NCBI GenBank assembly: GCA_012032975.1
Contig: JAAUPU010000064.1
Coordinates: 1 to 9,043 of the forward strand
Reading direction: 5' to 3'
DNA length: 9,043 nt
DNA from: Caldilineaceae bacterium
Lineage (GTDB): Bacteria > Chloroflexota > Anaerolineae > Caldilineales > Caldilineaceae
This document shows, in pieces, positions 1 through 7,844 of this stretch. How positions within the stretch are numbered: the stretch's first letter is position 1; each line of letters begins with the position of its first letter. The notes beneath the pieces are model-generated. The model searched no databases. It had not been told where the DNA came from and saw only the letters and a list, made by a program, of their open reading frames with translations. The position numbers and the translations under genes were made by a program.

Positions 1-28
1 GGGCGGATGGTCATCTGACCATCCGCCC
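1..28. repeat. Perfect 13-bp inverted repeat at left edge
   Basis: Arms 1-13 and 16-28 (GGGCGGATGGTCA and its complement) are separated by only two bases, so a real RNA hairpin would have a shorter stem with a 4-6 nt loop. On the plus strand the following bases are GTTTCATCATTCTG, a poor T-tract, so it could be a weak terminator of a gene to the left. On the minus strand any tract after the hairpin lies outside the window. It would also lie inside the possible minus-strand CDS starting at 38. The role is undecided. Confidence 0.5.
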
Positions 29-38
29 GTTTCATCAT
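1..38 (-). CDS. Possible start of a minus-strand gene running off the left edge
   Basis: Read on the minus strand, an AAAGGAG ribosome-binding sequence (49-55) lies 10 nt before tandem ATG codons at 38-36 and 35-33. The open frame continues to the edge as MMKRADGQMTIRP (last codon cut). Twelve codons are too few to recognise a family. Support: the good Shine-Dalgarno match, the 330-bp gene-free stretch upstream, and the same orientation as the neighbouring regulator gene. Against: the frame coincides with a perfect hairpin (1-28) that could be a terminator instead. Confidence 0.3.
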   Translation of the reverse strand, partial: MMKRADGQMTIR

Positions 39-63
39 TCTGAGTGAACTCCTTTGCTCAGGC

Positions 64-91
64 TTCCGCTTATCGGGGGATGTAAGCGGAA
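64..91. repeat. 9-bp hairpin, loop of 10
   Basis: Arms TTCCGCTTA (64-72) and TAAGCGGAA (83-91) are perfectly complementary around a 10-nt loop. Neither side has a T-tract, so it is not a typical terminator. It lies 26 to 53 nt upstream of the possible minus-strand ATG at 38, where it would be in a 5' leader next to the AAAGGAG site. A regulatory leader is possible but unproven. Confidence 0.45.
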
Positions 92-95
92 ATCT

Positions 96-107
96 GTGCG
101 ATCGCAC
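96..107. repeat. 12-nt perfect palindrome GTGCGATCGCAC
   Basis: Self-complementary dodecamer directly beside the 64-91 hairpin. It contains GCGATCGC, which also occurs once inside maeB (3547-3554). It could be a protein-binding site; no further support. Confidence 0.3.
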
Positions 108-319
108 GAGACATCGGGGCGTCTTGCGACCTGAAATGATTCCTCTGACGACATCCAACGACAGAGAGAGTCAAGAATGCGACAGACACCTAATTCCACA
201 CCGGACACGCTGCCTGCTCAAGGAACTACGCGGCGGGAACCATTCCGAGGGGGTGTTCACTACAACACCAATCTAACCCAAGAATGATTGGGCCGTCTAT
301 AGGACATTGCCGCATATTC

Positions 320-339
320 TTGTAGGAATATTCCTACAA
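320..339. promoter_or_regulatory. Perfect 20-bp palindrome, candidate operator
   Basis: TTGTAGGAATATTCCTACAA is perfectly self-complementary with no loop and an AT-rich centre, which suits a dimeric DNA-binding protein rather than an RNA hairpin. It has the layout TGTAGG-N6-CCTACA. This resembles the known GacA/UvrY box TGTAAG-N6-CTTACA, bound by NarL/FixJ-family regulators, and differs by one base per half-site. The neighbouring gene (369-1066) encodes a regulator of that family. A single half-site TTGTAGG recurs at 3212-3218 in the kinase/maeB intergenic region. Binding by the neighbouring regulator is inference. Confidence 0.5.
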
Positions 340-368
340 ACGCAGGGCTTCGGACCCAGCGGACAATT

Positions 369-1066
369 TCAAGGCCTACGGGGCGGCCGATCACGGGGTG
401 GCTGGTCAGATGAGAATTGGTCAAATGATAGCCCGTTATCCGCGGCAAACCGAAGCAAGTCTTGGAGAGTACGCAGCCCCAACTTATCCATCATTCTTGT
501 CCGATGGGTGCTAACCGTTTTGGGTGAAAGATGAAAACCTCTGGCGATTGAGGCATTGGTGTGGCCACCGAGCAGAAAAAAGAAAACCTGTCGTTCTCTA
601 TTAGTAAGGCCTGCCAGAGGATCCCGATTTGGCGAATGATCCCGGTCGTGCATCATGGATTCGAGCAGTAGCAGTTCAACTTCGTCACTACGATATATCT
701 GGCCCCTATACACGCTGCGGATCGCCCGGATCAGTTCCTCGCCCCCCGTCGACACCTTGAGCAGGAAGCCAAGTCCACCTGAATGGACCGCGCGCATCAG
801 CATGTGCGGGTCTGAATACGCCGTAAGAAACACAACTTGGAGCTTGGGACACATGGCGCGCATTTGCAAACTGGTCTCAACGCCATCCATGCCAGGCAAC
901 TGCAAGTCCATGACGACAACGTCTGGCTTCAGGTAAGACATGGCAGCCAGCGCTTCGAAGCCGCTCGGCGCTACCCCAGAGACACGCAGGCTTGGGCTTC
1001 GTTGAGCAATGTGCGAAGGCTATCGCGAAGCACGGCCTGATCCTCAACGACAAACACATCGATCAT
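369..1066 (-). CDS. NarL/FixJ-family response regulator (one frameshift)
   Basis: Two-component output protein, 232 aa once one indel is repaired. The receiver domain (about 1-120) begins MIDVFVVEDQAVLRDSL with the acidic pair E8/D9, phosphoacceptor D54 (VVVMDLQLPGMDG), T82 and K104. These are the canonical receiver positions, which supports the repaired frame. The LuxR-type helix-turn-helix (about 150-212) reads LTNRERQVF...SPKTVSTHRTRMMDKLGL. It should be a cytoplasmic, phosphorylation-dependent DNA-binding regulator paired with the kinase upstream. Its ATG (1066-1064) overlaps the kinase TGA as ATGA, and a GGAGG site (1074-1078) lies inside the kinase 3' end, so translation is coupled. Oddity: frame 1 ends at TAG 973-971. 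One missing base in the C run 974-977 (G run on the coding strand) restores the domain. The uninterrupted 190-codon part starting at 941 lacks the acidic pocket and is unlikely to be a real start. Target genes are unknown. Confidence 0.88.
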
Positions 1067-3076
1067 CTATCGACCTCCACTGATATAGATGTACCCTGGC
1101 CAGCCACAGACCGAATGTGGAGACGCCCGTGGATACTCGCAATTCGTTCACGCATGATGACAAGCCCCCAGTGACCGTCGTCATCAGCACGGTGTTGAAG
1201 CAAGGTATCAAAACCGATGCCATCATCTCGAACGAGTAGTCGAACACAATCGTCTGCCTGTTGAATCTCGACGAAGACCGTTTCAGCTTGAGCATGCTTG
1301 ATCGCATTGGTAAGCGCTTCTTGAGCGACCCGGAACAGGACGCTCTCGACTTCGAGCGGCAGGCGCGAATATGTCCCTGAAAACCTCCTGAGCAAGCGAA
1401 CGTCCAAGCGTCGCTCCAGGTTTGTGCAATAGTGGTCCAACGCTCTTGGCAGTCCAAATTCATCGAGCAGAGGCGGCCTCAACTCGGAGATCATGAATCT
1501 CGTCCTCTGCAAGGTATCGAGCAATGTCTCGAGTGAGAACGCGACCAATTCGGTGAGTTCCTTTGCATCGCTCAGATCATGGCGAAGGATCCCTTGAATC
1601 TTTTCCAGGGAAAACCTCAACGTGGTGAGGTTTCTCCCATTCAAGTCATGGAGATCTTCGGCCAGCACCTTGCGTTCGGCCTCTTGAACGACGGCCAGAC
1701 GCTTGGTCAGCCCCTCCAGATCCAGCTTCTGGCGCTGGATTTCTGCCAGAAGCGCCTTTTCTTGCGCCTCTGATTGCTTGATTGCAGTAACATCCTGGAT
1801 CGCGCCAAAAACTCGGTTGACCTTGCCCGTTCTATCTTGGACAGGCCGACAGAAAGTCTTCAGCCAGATCGTGGCGCCAGCGCCATTGACGATACGCAGT
1901 TCGTCAACAACCTCCTCTCCCTCACCAAGCAATCGTTGGCGAGCCACCCAGATGTGGCCGTCTTCAGAATGAATCGGGAGGCCGCCTGTTTCCAGGTATT
2001 CACCCGGATCGTCGTACCCAGTCAACCGATGCACTTCCTGTAGCGACCAATCATAGCGCCATGCGCCATCGGGTTGGCGGTCCGCTACAAAGACGTAGTC
2101 GGAGATCATGCCGGACACCTGGCGATATCGCTCTTCAGCCGCCAGCAACTGCTCTTCAGCCCGGACCCGATCTGTCACGTTACGCACCAGTGCCAAGACC
2201 TGGTTTTCCCCTACGCCGACAAATCGCAATTCGAGGGCGAGCTGCATGTTGTCAATATCTGCACGACAGACAAACTCGCTCTCTGGGCCGGCTTCCAAAG
2301 CCTTCTGGATCTGGTCAGAGATACCCTGGCACTCGGCGAAGGGTGTAACTTGACCGATGAACTGTCCAACCTGTGCGGGAACGGCCAAAGGTTGCTCTGG
2401 ATCCCGAGCAGGTCTGGCTTCTAAACAGAGACCGTTGCGGTCAAAAACGAAAAAGCGCATCGGGGATCGCAGCAAGCACCGCGGCCTTTTCAGCCTGACT
2501 TGCAGCCAGCATAGCCAACCGATCCCGCTCCAGGCCGTTCCGATGCCAGACCCCTATGGTTAGAATACTACTTATAAGCACAAGCAAGATCAGAGCCACG
2601 AAGTATGGCTCGGTAGACAGCATATGTTGAGAGTTGATCGTGGCGACGATCGCAATGCCGAAGCAGGCCGCTACAACTATCGCAGTCAGTCTGAATGACA
2701 AGAGAACACTAGCTACCGAAATGCTGGCGAGCAGATAAAAGTATGTCACTGCGCCGGCAGCTGTTGAGGCTGTTCCAATGGTGGCCACATTCGCGGCAAT
2801 CACTATTACAACCAGCACAAATCCAGCAATATCGGCTTTACCGCGCCTTGTCATCGTGTACAGAATTGCGAAGGATACTATCGCTGGCAGGATGAGGGGA
2901 TCTGCCGAACGGAATCCCCAAGAGAGAATAGAAAACACTTCCCAGGGCACGGATATGACGAGCAGCACCAGCAGAATCGCAGCCAGGAGTCTTGACTGCC
3001 GCAACTTGTCCAGTCCATCCACTTCTACAACGGGATCAACCAACGCAAACCAGATACGTTTGGCGGCTCCGGCCAT
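1063..3076 (-). CDS. Membrane PAS-PAS sensor histidine kinase, HisKA_3 type (one frameshift)
   Basis: Sensor kinase that should autophosphorylate on His and pass phosphate to the regulator encoded next to it; 670 aa after repairing one indel. Residues 29-178 form about six hydrophobic membrane segments, the first RLLAAILLVLLVISV. A PAS domain follows (about 196-305, starting LAAIPDALFRFDRNG), then a second PAS with PAC (about 307-435). The HisKA_3 dimerisation box is ERKVLAEDLHDLNGRNLTTL with phospho-His H476. The HATPase_c domain has N590 (ALTNAIKHA), a G box RDDGIGF (616-622) and GHWGLVIMRERI. Start at 3076: AAAGGAG at 3082-3088, five bases upstream. The frame stops at TGA 2443-2441 exactly at FRF|DRNG inside PAS 1; dropping one T of the coding-strand T5 run (2443-2447) restores the domain. 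The ligand cannot be told; the sensor region is not a family I can name. The HisKA_3 plus NarL-type pairing is typical of NarX/NarL-like systems. Confidence 0.88.
1074..1078 (-). promoter_or_regulatory. RBS of the response regulator inside the kinase gene
   Basis: GGAGG on the minus strand, seven bases before the regulator ATG and lying in the kinase codons for V-E-V. With the ATGA stop/start overlap it decides the regulator start at 1066. Confidence 0.7.
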
Positions 3077-3081
3077 ACTTT

Positions 3082-3088
3082 CTCCTTT
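3082..3088 (-). promoter_or_regulatory. RBS of the histidine kinase
   Basis: AAAGGAG five bases before ATG 3076-3074. It decides the start. The open frame continues upstream to 3313, but that extension has no good ribosome site and reads as non-coding leader. Confidence 0.75.
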
Positions 3089-3157
3089 CGTGTTTGCTGT
3101 TGGGTGCCCCGGCGGTGCGCTGATGGCCAAAGTTCGAATTAGCCGTAGTCGCCCGGA

Positions 3158-3175
3158 AGTGTAATGAATCACACT
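3158..3175. promoter_or_regulatory. Imperfect 18-bp dyad, candidate operator of the kinase operon
   Basis: AGTGTAATGAATCACACT has matching outer arms AGTGT/ACACT and 7 of 9 paired positions overall. It lies just downstream of the proposed -10 box (3177-3182) of the leftward kinase promoter, covering the expected start of transcription. That is a typical place for a repressor or autoregulatory site. The protein that binds is unknown. Confidence 0.35.
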
Positions 3176-3176
3176 A

Positions 3177-3206
3177 AGTTTAGGCCAAGAGGTGGCGATC
3201 TGACAA
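3177..3206 (-). promoter_or_regulatory. Candidate promoter of the kinase-regulator operon
   Basis: Minus-strand TTGTCA (3206-3201, 5 of 6 to TTGACA), an 18-bp spacer, then TAAACT (3182-3177, 4 of 6 to TATAAT). The leader to the kinase ATG would be about 90-95 nt. By-eye match only. Confidence 0.35.
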
Positions 3207-3211
3207 GTGAA

Positions 3212-3240
3212 TTGTAGGCCACCCCAATCTCGTGTACTAT
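3212..3240 (+). promoter_or_regulatory. Candidate promoter of maeB
   Basis: TTGTAG (3212-3217), a 17-bp spacer and TACTAT (3235-3240, 4 of 6 to TATAAT). The leader to ATG 3312 would be about 65 nt. The -35 box is only 3 of 6. It coincides with a TTGTAGG half-site identical to that in the palindrome at 320-339, so a regulator bound there would meet RNA polymerase. By-eye match only. Confidence 0.3.
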
Positions 3241-3311
3241 TGTGCCCTACCACCTTCGCACCGAGGCTCCCCTCATACACGCAAGACGCATAGAAAGCGA
3301 GATTGAACTTC

Positions 3312-5564
3312 ATGCCAAACCCAAAGCAGGCGGCTCTCGACTATCATTCCCAAGGACGGCCTGGCAAGCTGAAGATCGTCGCCACCAAACCCATGGACAG
3401 CCAAAGCGATCTCTCCCTGGCCTATTCGCCGGGGGTGGCCCATCCAGTGCTAGAAATTGCCAAGAATCCAGATGACGCCTATGAATATACCGCCAAAGGC
3501 AACCTCGTCGCAGTCATCAGCAACGGTTCCGCGATCCTTGGCTTGGGCGATCGCGGCGCGCTGGCATCCAAACCGGTGATGGAGGGCAAGGCCGTTCTTT
3601 TCAAACGTTTTGCCGACATCGACGTGTTTGACATCGAGGTGGACGCCACCGATCCCGAAGAGATTGTGCGGTTTGGCGAGATGATCGCACCGACCTTTGG
3701 GGGCATCAATCTGGAGGACATCAAGGCGCCCGAATGCTTCTATATCGAACGCGAGCTGCAGAAACGAACCAACATTCCTGTCTTCCACGACGACCAGCAT
3801 GGAACTGCAATTATTTCTGGCGCCGGGCTGATCAACGCTCTGGAGCTGGTGGGCAAGGAGATTGGCGACGCCAAGATCGTGATCAACGGCGCCGGCGCTG
3901 CGGGGATCGCGGTGGCCGAATTCTATATCGCCATGGGTGCTACCAAAGAGAATATCGTACTCTGCGATTCGCGCGGCGTCATCTATATCGGTCGCGAGGA
4001 GGGCATGAACGAATTCAAGCTGCCCTACGCGATCTACACCCACGCCCGCACGTTGTCCGATGCGCTCCAAGGGGCCGATGTCTTTGCCGGTCTTTCGGTC
4101 GCAAACAGCCTCTCGCGAGAGATGGTGCGCAGCATGGCGCGCGACCCGATCATCTTTGCCATGGCCAATCCAGACCCAGAGATCACCTACGAAGAGGTCC
4201 AGGCCGCGCGTTCAGATGTCATCTTTGGCACAGGTCGGAGCGACTATCCGAATCAGGTCAACAACGTCCTGGGCTTCCCCTTCATCTTCCGCGGGGCGTT
4301 GGATGTGCGCGCAAGCACCATCAACATGGAGATGAAACTGGCTGCGACGCGCGCCTTGGCCGATCTGGCCAAAGCCGACGTGCCGGACAGCGTGATGCGC
4401 GCCTATGGGTTGGATACACTCAAGTTTGGACGCGACTATATTATCCCCAAGCCACTCGACCCGCGCGTGCTGATGCATGTTGCGCCAGCCGTGGCGCGAG
4501 CCGCGATAGAGTCGGGCGTGGCGCGCATTGAGCTTGACCTGGATCGTTATATGGACCAGTTGGCTGGGCGTATGGGCAAGAGCGTACAGGTGATGCGTGG
4601 TCTGGAGATCCGCGCGCAGAAACAGCCTCAACGCGTGGTCTATGCCGAGGGCGAGCACCCGAAGATCATTCGCGCCGCCTATGCCGTCACGACGCAGGGC
4701 ATTGCAACACCCATCTTGATCGGGCGCAAGGAGGTCATCCATGCACACTGCCAGGAGCTCGGTCTCGATTTTGCGCCACACACGGTAGACCCCACGACCT
4801 TTGCAAAACGCGAGGAGTATGCGCGCATTTTCTACAGCCGGCGCCAGCGCAAAGGGGTGACCTTGACGCGCGCAAGCGAGATGATTCGCGAGCGTAACTA
4901 TTTTGGGCCGATGATGGTGGACCAGGGCGATGCGGATGCGTTTATCTCTGGCGTCACCTACAACTACCCCGAGGTGCTGCGACCCGCGCTTCAGGTAGTC
5001 GGCGCCGAACCAGACGGCTTTGTCAGCGGCGTCTATCTGATGCTGGCCCAGGACAGGCTCTACTTCTTTACAGATGCCACAGTCATCATCGATCCAACGG
5101 CCGAGCAGTTGGCAGCCATTGCGCTGAATGCCGCGGGCGTGGCGCGCCTGTTCGGCGTGGAGCCGCGGATTGCCATGCTGAGCTTTTCCAACTTCGGCAG
5201 CACCCCACACCCCGAATCCGACAAAGTCCGCCGTGCGACAGAGTTGGTCAAGCAAGTGCGCCCGGATCTACAGGTGGATGGAGAGATGCAGGCGGACACC
5301 GCAGTCTCGCCCGAGCTGAGCGGACTCCATTACCCGTTCAGCCAGGTCAGCGATGCCAACGTGCTGGTCTTCCCGCGGCTGGCGGCCGCCAACACTGCCT
5401 ATAAGCTGCTGAGTAAATTGGGTGGGGCCGAGGCAATCGGTCCGATTCTGGTGGGGATGGGAAAGCCGTTGCACGTATTGGCAACCGGCGCCGACGTCCA
5501 CGATATTGTCAACATGACGGTCGTCGCTTGCGTAGACGCGCAGAGTCGTAAAGAGAGGCTTTGA
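3312..5564 (+). CDS. maeB: MaeB-type malic enzyme with phosphotransacetylase-like C-terminal domain
   Basis: Oxidative decarboxylation of malate to pyruvate and CO2 with NAD(P)+, linking the TCA cycle to pyruvate/acetyl-CoA in the cytoplasm. It has 750 aa, close to E. coli MaeB (759). Malic enzyme part (about 1-425): catalytic Y38 (LAYSPGV), K93 ([10 protein letters not shown]), metal ligands around E135/D136 ([12 protein letters not shown]) and D160/D161 (FHDDQHGTA), nucleotide fold GAGAAG at 193-198, and [20 protein letters not shown]. The C-terminal part (about 430-750) is a PTA-like domain. It carries the MaeB-style [14 protein letters not shown] instead of the SYSTxGS of true Pta enzymes, so it is probably a regulatory or structural domain rather than an active PTA. 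Start: ATG 3312 gives the family-typical N-terminus; an in-frame TTG lies at 3303. No strong ribosome site is visible. NAD versus NADP preference cannot be told. It is divergent from the kinase operon, transcribed alone, and followed by a strong terminator. The frame is intact throughout. Confidence 0.95.
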   Translation: MPNPKQAALDYHSQGRPGKLKIVATKPMDSQSDLSLAYSPGVAHPVLEIAKNPDDAYEYTAKGNLVAVISNGSAILGLGDRGALASKPVMEGKAVLFKRFADIDVFDIEVDATDPEEIVRFGEMIAPTFGGINLEDIKAPECFYIERELQKRTNIPVFHDDQHGTAIISGAGLINALELVGKEIGDAKIVINGAGAAGIAVAEFYIAMGATKENIVLCDSRGVIYIGREEGMNEFKLPYAIYTHARTLSDALQGADVFAGLSVANSLSREMVRSMARDPIIFAMANPDPEITYEEVQAARSDVIFGTGRSDYPNQVNNVLGFPFIFRGALDVRASTINMEMKLAATRALADLAKADVPDSVMRAYGLDTLKFGRDYIIPKPLDPRVLMHVAPAVARAAIESGVARIELDLDRYMDQLAGRMGKSVQVMRGLEIRAQKQPQRVVYAEGEHPKIIRAAYAVTTQGIATPILIGRKEVIHAHCQELGLDFAPHTVDPTTFAKREEYARIFYSRRQRKGVTLTRASEMIRERNYFGPMMVDQGDADAFISGVTYNYPEVLRPALQVVGAEPDGFVSGVYLMLAQDRLYFFTDATVIIDPTAEQLAAIALNAAGVARLFGVEPRIAMLSFSNFGSTPHPESDKVRRATELVKQVRPDLQVDGEMQADTAVSPELSGLHYPFSQVSDANVLVFPRLAAANTAYKLLSKLGGAEAIGPILVGMGKPLHVLATGADVHDIVNMTVVACVDAQSRKERL

Positions 5565-5626
5565 GCGGAGGATTGTTCAAGGGCTGGAGGATGCCCGCAA
5601 TAAGGCATTCGGTATGTAGGGATGGT

Positions 5627-5684
5627 GCGAAGGGCGAGGTGCGTGAATCTGCTGTCACGCACCTCGCCCTTCGCTTCTTTTCTT
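5627..5684 (+). terminator. Strong intrinsic terminator of maeB
   Basis: Perfect 20-bp stem (5627-5646 with 5655-5674), loop ATCTGCTG, then TTCTTTTCTT (5675-5684). It sits 62 bp after the maeB stop. The T-tract reaches into the stop codon of the convergent cyclophilin-like gene. On the minus strand no T-tract follows the hairpin, so termination of the converging operon is only possible, not clear. Confidence 0.88.
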
Positions 5685-6057
5685 ACTCGGCAATCAGGAT
5701 GGACACTGCCGTACCGCTGGCGACGCCGCGCAGCAGGGTCGCGTCTCCCCGGATGCGGCCCACGACATTGACTGGGCTATAGGCGCGCGGTTGGCTGCTG
5801 CTGCTGACCGGCGTGGGACCATAGAAGATACAGAACGCGCTGCCAGGCGGCCAATAGGCGAGTTCACCCACTTCAACATCGGCGCGTGCATCCGGCGCTT
5901 CCGGCATCTGCACGGGAATGTCAAAGTAGATCTCGTCGCCCCACACGTTGGCTGACCCCTTGATCGGTAGTGCGCCCGCGATCTGCTCGGCTGCTTCGCT
6001 GTCGTTCAGCTCCGCCTCAAACAAGAGATCGCCAACCTGGATGGTAATCTTGCGCAT
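5683..6057 (-). CDS. Cyclophilin-like protein (PF04126 / TM1367-like)
   Basis: 124-aa single-domain protein recognised by MRKITIQVGDLLFEAELND at the start, the block NVWGDEIYFDIPV, and the signature GELAYWPPGSAFCIFYGPTP followed by PRAYSPVNVVGRI. The family has a cyclophilin-like beta-barrel (solved for TM1367 of Thermotoga). Its activity is not established and prolyl-isomerase function should not be assumed. No signal peptide, so cytoplasmic. Start at 6057: AGGAG (6068-6072) ten bases upstream. It is the last gene of the minus-strand run, 32 nt after the dehalogenase, and converges on maeB with their ends about 120 bp apart. The frame is intact. Confidence 0.85.
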   Translation of the reverse strand: MRKITIQVGDLLFEAELNDSEAAEQIAGALPIKGSANVWGDEIYFDIPVQMPEAPDARADVEVGELAYWPPGSAFCIFYGPTPVSSSSQPRAYSPVNVVGRIRGDATLLRGVASGTAVSILIAE

Positions 6058-6089
6058 CGCACAATCACTCCTGGCTATAGTGGCCGGAC

Positions 6090-6793
6090 TTACTTCCCAT
6101 CCAAGAGACGAGCGGCCAGCGAGGTGAAGTTTTCCACCACCACGTCAGGACGATAGGGCGTATCTTCGTAGGGCAAACGATAGCGATTGACATACGCTCC
6201 GCGCAACCCACAGGCTCGCGCCCCAACCACATCAAACGAATTCGCCGAAACCATCAGACACTCGCTCACCTCCAGATCAAGCTGGCGCGCGGCGAAGCGA
6301 TAGACCGCGGGGTGCGGCTTGAATGCCCCCACGGATGTCGCCGAAATCACGTTGTCGAAATCCCATTGCACACGATTCTTGACCAGGTGGTCGAGAAAAC
6401 CGGGGTCGCCATTGGAAAGGACGACCAGGCGGAAGCGGGCGGAGAGCCGTTCCAGCGCAGCCGTGACCTCTGGAAATGGCGACAGGTATTGCCAGGCCTG
6501 CATAAATTCGCGCACTTCGATCTCGCTGGCATCCACGTCGTTCTGCGCCAGCGCATAGACAAACGCCCGTCGCGCCGTTTCCAGATACCGCTATGTCCAA
6601 CCATCATCAGCGAGTCTTGGAATTGCTCCAACCGTTGACGAGCACGCCAGTGCGCCCACACCTGATCGGCATCGACCGTCGCCCCGTGCGCTGCCAAAAA
6701 TTCCCCAATGTACGGCTTCAGGCTGCTTCCCAGGTCGAGCACAGTGCCAAAGAGGTCAAAGGTAAGCGCCTTCACCTGCGTAAGTTCGGTCAT
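6090..6793 (-). CDS. L-2-haloacid dehalogenase (HAD type II; one frameshift)
   Basis: 234 aa after repairing one indel. It should hydrolyse L-2-halo acids to D-2-hydroxy acids with inversion. Visible catalytic set: nucleophile D13 in FDLFGTV with F rather than D at +2 (a mark of dehalogenases, not HAD phosphatases), T17, halide-binding R50 (HWRARQRLEQF), S127/N128 (LSNGD), K159 (FKPHPAVY), Y165, S183, N185 and D188 (SANSFD). These correspond to D10, T14, R41, S118, K151, Y157, S175, N177 and D180 of L-DEX YL with near-constant offset, so the call is good; natural substrate unknown. Start at 6793: GGAG overlaps the stop codon of the preceding propeller gene (TAGGAG), 11 nt apart. The frame is lost at about 6587-6590: the upstream part reads ...SLMMVGHSG, the downstream part YLETARRAFVYAL, and one base is missing between them. 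The 6536 start is an artefact. Confidence 0.88.
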
Positions 6794-6801
6794 GGTGGAA
6801 G

Positions 6802-6807
6802 CTCCTA
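6802..6807 (-). promoter_or_regulatory. RBS of dehalogenase fused with propeller stop
   Basis: TAGGAG on the minus strand: TAG is the propeller stop and GGAG the ribosome site eight to nine bases before ATG 6793. It implies coupled translation of the two genes. Confidence 0.65.
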
Positions 6808-7676
6808 CCCAACTCTGGTGAACTTTTGCAGCCGAGCATCGGCCTGTACTTCGCCCACGTATAGATCGCCATGTGAATCGACCCAGATGCCGTGCGGACA
6901 GGCCACGAACTCGCCCGGCTTTTCGCTCTTGCGCCGACCGCCCCACTGGGAAAGCAACTCGCCGTCGAAGGTATAGATGCTCACCTGCTGGTCGAGTTCG
7001 GCGATGTAGACCACGTCACGATCCCGGTCGAAGAAGATCGTGTCGGGCTTCGCCAGGCCACCAATTTCGTCGAGATAGTTGCCGTCGAGGTCAAACCGTT
7101 GGATTCGGTCATTGGTGCGATCACAGACCCAAACGCGATCGTAGCGATCCACGCGCACGCAATGTGAAAGCTCGAACTGACTTGGCCCGTTGCCCCAGTC
7201 ACCCCAGGAATGGAGCAGCTTGCCCTCCGCCGAATAGCGATGGACCCGTGCATTTCCATAGCCGTCGGAGATGTAGAGATCACCGGTGGATGCGATGCCC
7301 AAGTCCGTGGGCAGACGGAATGGATCGCCGTCACGGCTGCTCTGCTCGCCGGGCGTGCCGATGGTCAACAGCAGATTGCCGTGGCGGTCGAATTTGAAGA
7401 CACAATGGTTCTCGCGTTCGGTGCAATAGACATTGTCATCCTCATCGATATAGATGCCGTGGGCGTCTTTCAGCACATCCTCGCCCCACGAGGCAAGGAA
7501 GTTGCCCGCCGCATCGAAACACAAACCAGCGGGATGCTCGCTGCGTGAAAATAGACAAAAACACGGTCCTGCGAATCGCAGGCAACCGCTGGAATCCAGC
7601 CCCATTGCCATCCGTCCGGCAACTGACCCCAGCCCTCCACAACTTCAAACTGATAGTCCCCTGAACCGTATGTCAT
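6805..7676 (-). CDS. Six-bladed beta-propeller (NHL / PAL-like; one frameshift)
   Basis: 290 aa after repairing one indel. It contains repeated NHL/SMP-30-like blades, each with a pattern such as HGIYIDEDDNVYCTE, PTDLGIASTGDLYISDGYGNARVHRY, VRVDRYDRVWVCDRTNDRIQRF and HGIWVDSHGDLYVGEV. Such proteins are often labelled peptidyl-alpha-hydroxyglycine amidating lyase-like; I cannot tell whether this one is a lyase, lactonase or binding protein. It starts MTYGSGDYQFEVVEGWG with no signal peptide, so probably cytoplasmic. ATG 7676 has a GGGAGGGA ribosome site (7682-7689). The first frame reads ...SQDRVFVYF and is then lost; the second resumes FSRSEHPAGLCFD. Adding one base to the A run 7548-7551 (T on the coding strand) joins them. 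Tightly linked to the dehalogenase downstream (11 nt). Confidence 0.85.
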
Positions 7677-7844
7677 TCTTTCCCTCCCTGCGGATGGCAC
7701 GGGCGGTCCCGCGCCTGGTTGGATGAACTTAAGGTATACCAATTGCTGAATCAGCAGCCACGAATCATGGAAAGAGCGGGTGAACGTGGGTCGTCATTCT
7801 GTCACCCTGTCAAGTGTTCATGAGCCGTGGCCCGGCAGTCGCTA
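7677..7844. other. 168-bp gap inside the minus-strand run
   Basis: The only sizeable gap in the five-gene run. It contains a TGCTGA-A-TCAGCA dyad (7744-7756) and, on the minus strand, TATACC just downstream, which could be a weak -10 box without a clear -35. No terminator with a T-tract is evident. An internal promoter for the propeller-dehalogenase-cyclophilin genes is possible. Confidence 0.35.
7744..7756. promoter_or_regulatory. 13-nt dyad TGCTGAATCAGCA
   Basis: Perfect 6-bp arms around one central base, located 68-80 bp upstream of the propeller start codon. Candidate operator or part of an internal promoter region. No protein can be assigned. Confidence 0.3.

Larger units (their letters stand above)
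39..368. other. Gene-free stretch of 330 bp with several dyads
   Basis: I see no convincing coding sequence between the regulator stop codon (369) and the possible start at 38. The stretch contains a 9-bp hairpin (64-91), a 12-nt palindrome (96-107), a small 6-bp hairpin (252-269; arms GGTGTT/AACACC) and a perfect 20-nt palindrome (320-339). The density of dyads and the lack of an ORF suggest a regulatory region for a gene to the left, but no clear promoter could be fixed by eye. Confidence 0.5.

Noticed and set aside
98..105. GCGATCGC as the cyanobacterial HIP1 repeat
   Set aside because: Only two copies (98-105 and 3547-3554) occur in 9 kb, whereas HIP1 is found far more densely in genomes that use it.
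369..941. Regulator beginning at the internal ATG 941
   Set aside because: It would lack the first strand and acidic pocket of the receiver domain, while a perfectly coupled start exists at 1066 with one indel between.
3191..3223. GGTGGC...GCCACC inverted repeat with a 21-nt loop in the divergent region
   Set aside because: Six-base arms with a long loop are expected by chance; it overlaps the promoters but adds no independent support.
1063..3313. Kinase as two genuine genes, a membrane protein and a soluble kinase
   Set aside because: The split falls in the middle of a PAS domain and a one-base change joins the halves with canonical sequence.
3734..4531. 265-codon open frame in another frame of maeB, rich in Arg
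   Set aside because: Shadow of maeB codon use; composition is unlike a folded protein and maeB is certain here.
4212..5255. 347-codon open frame antisense to maeB
   Set aside because: It mirrors the strongly conserved maeB frame, has no family-like sequence or ribosome site, and arises from codon bias on the opposite strand.
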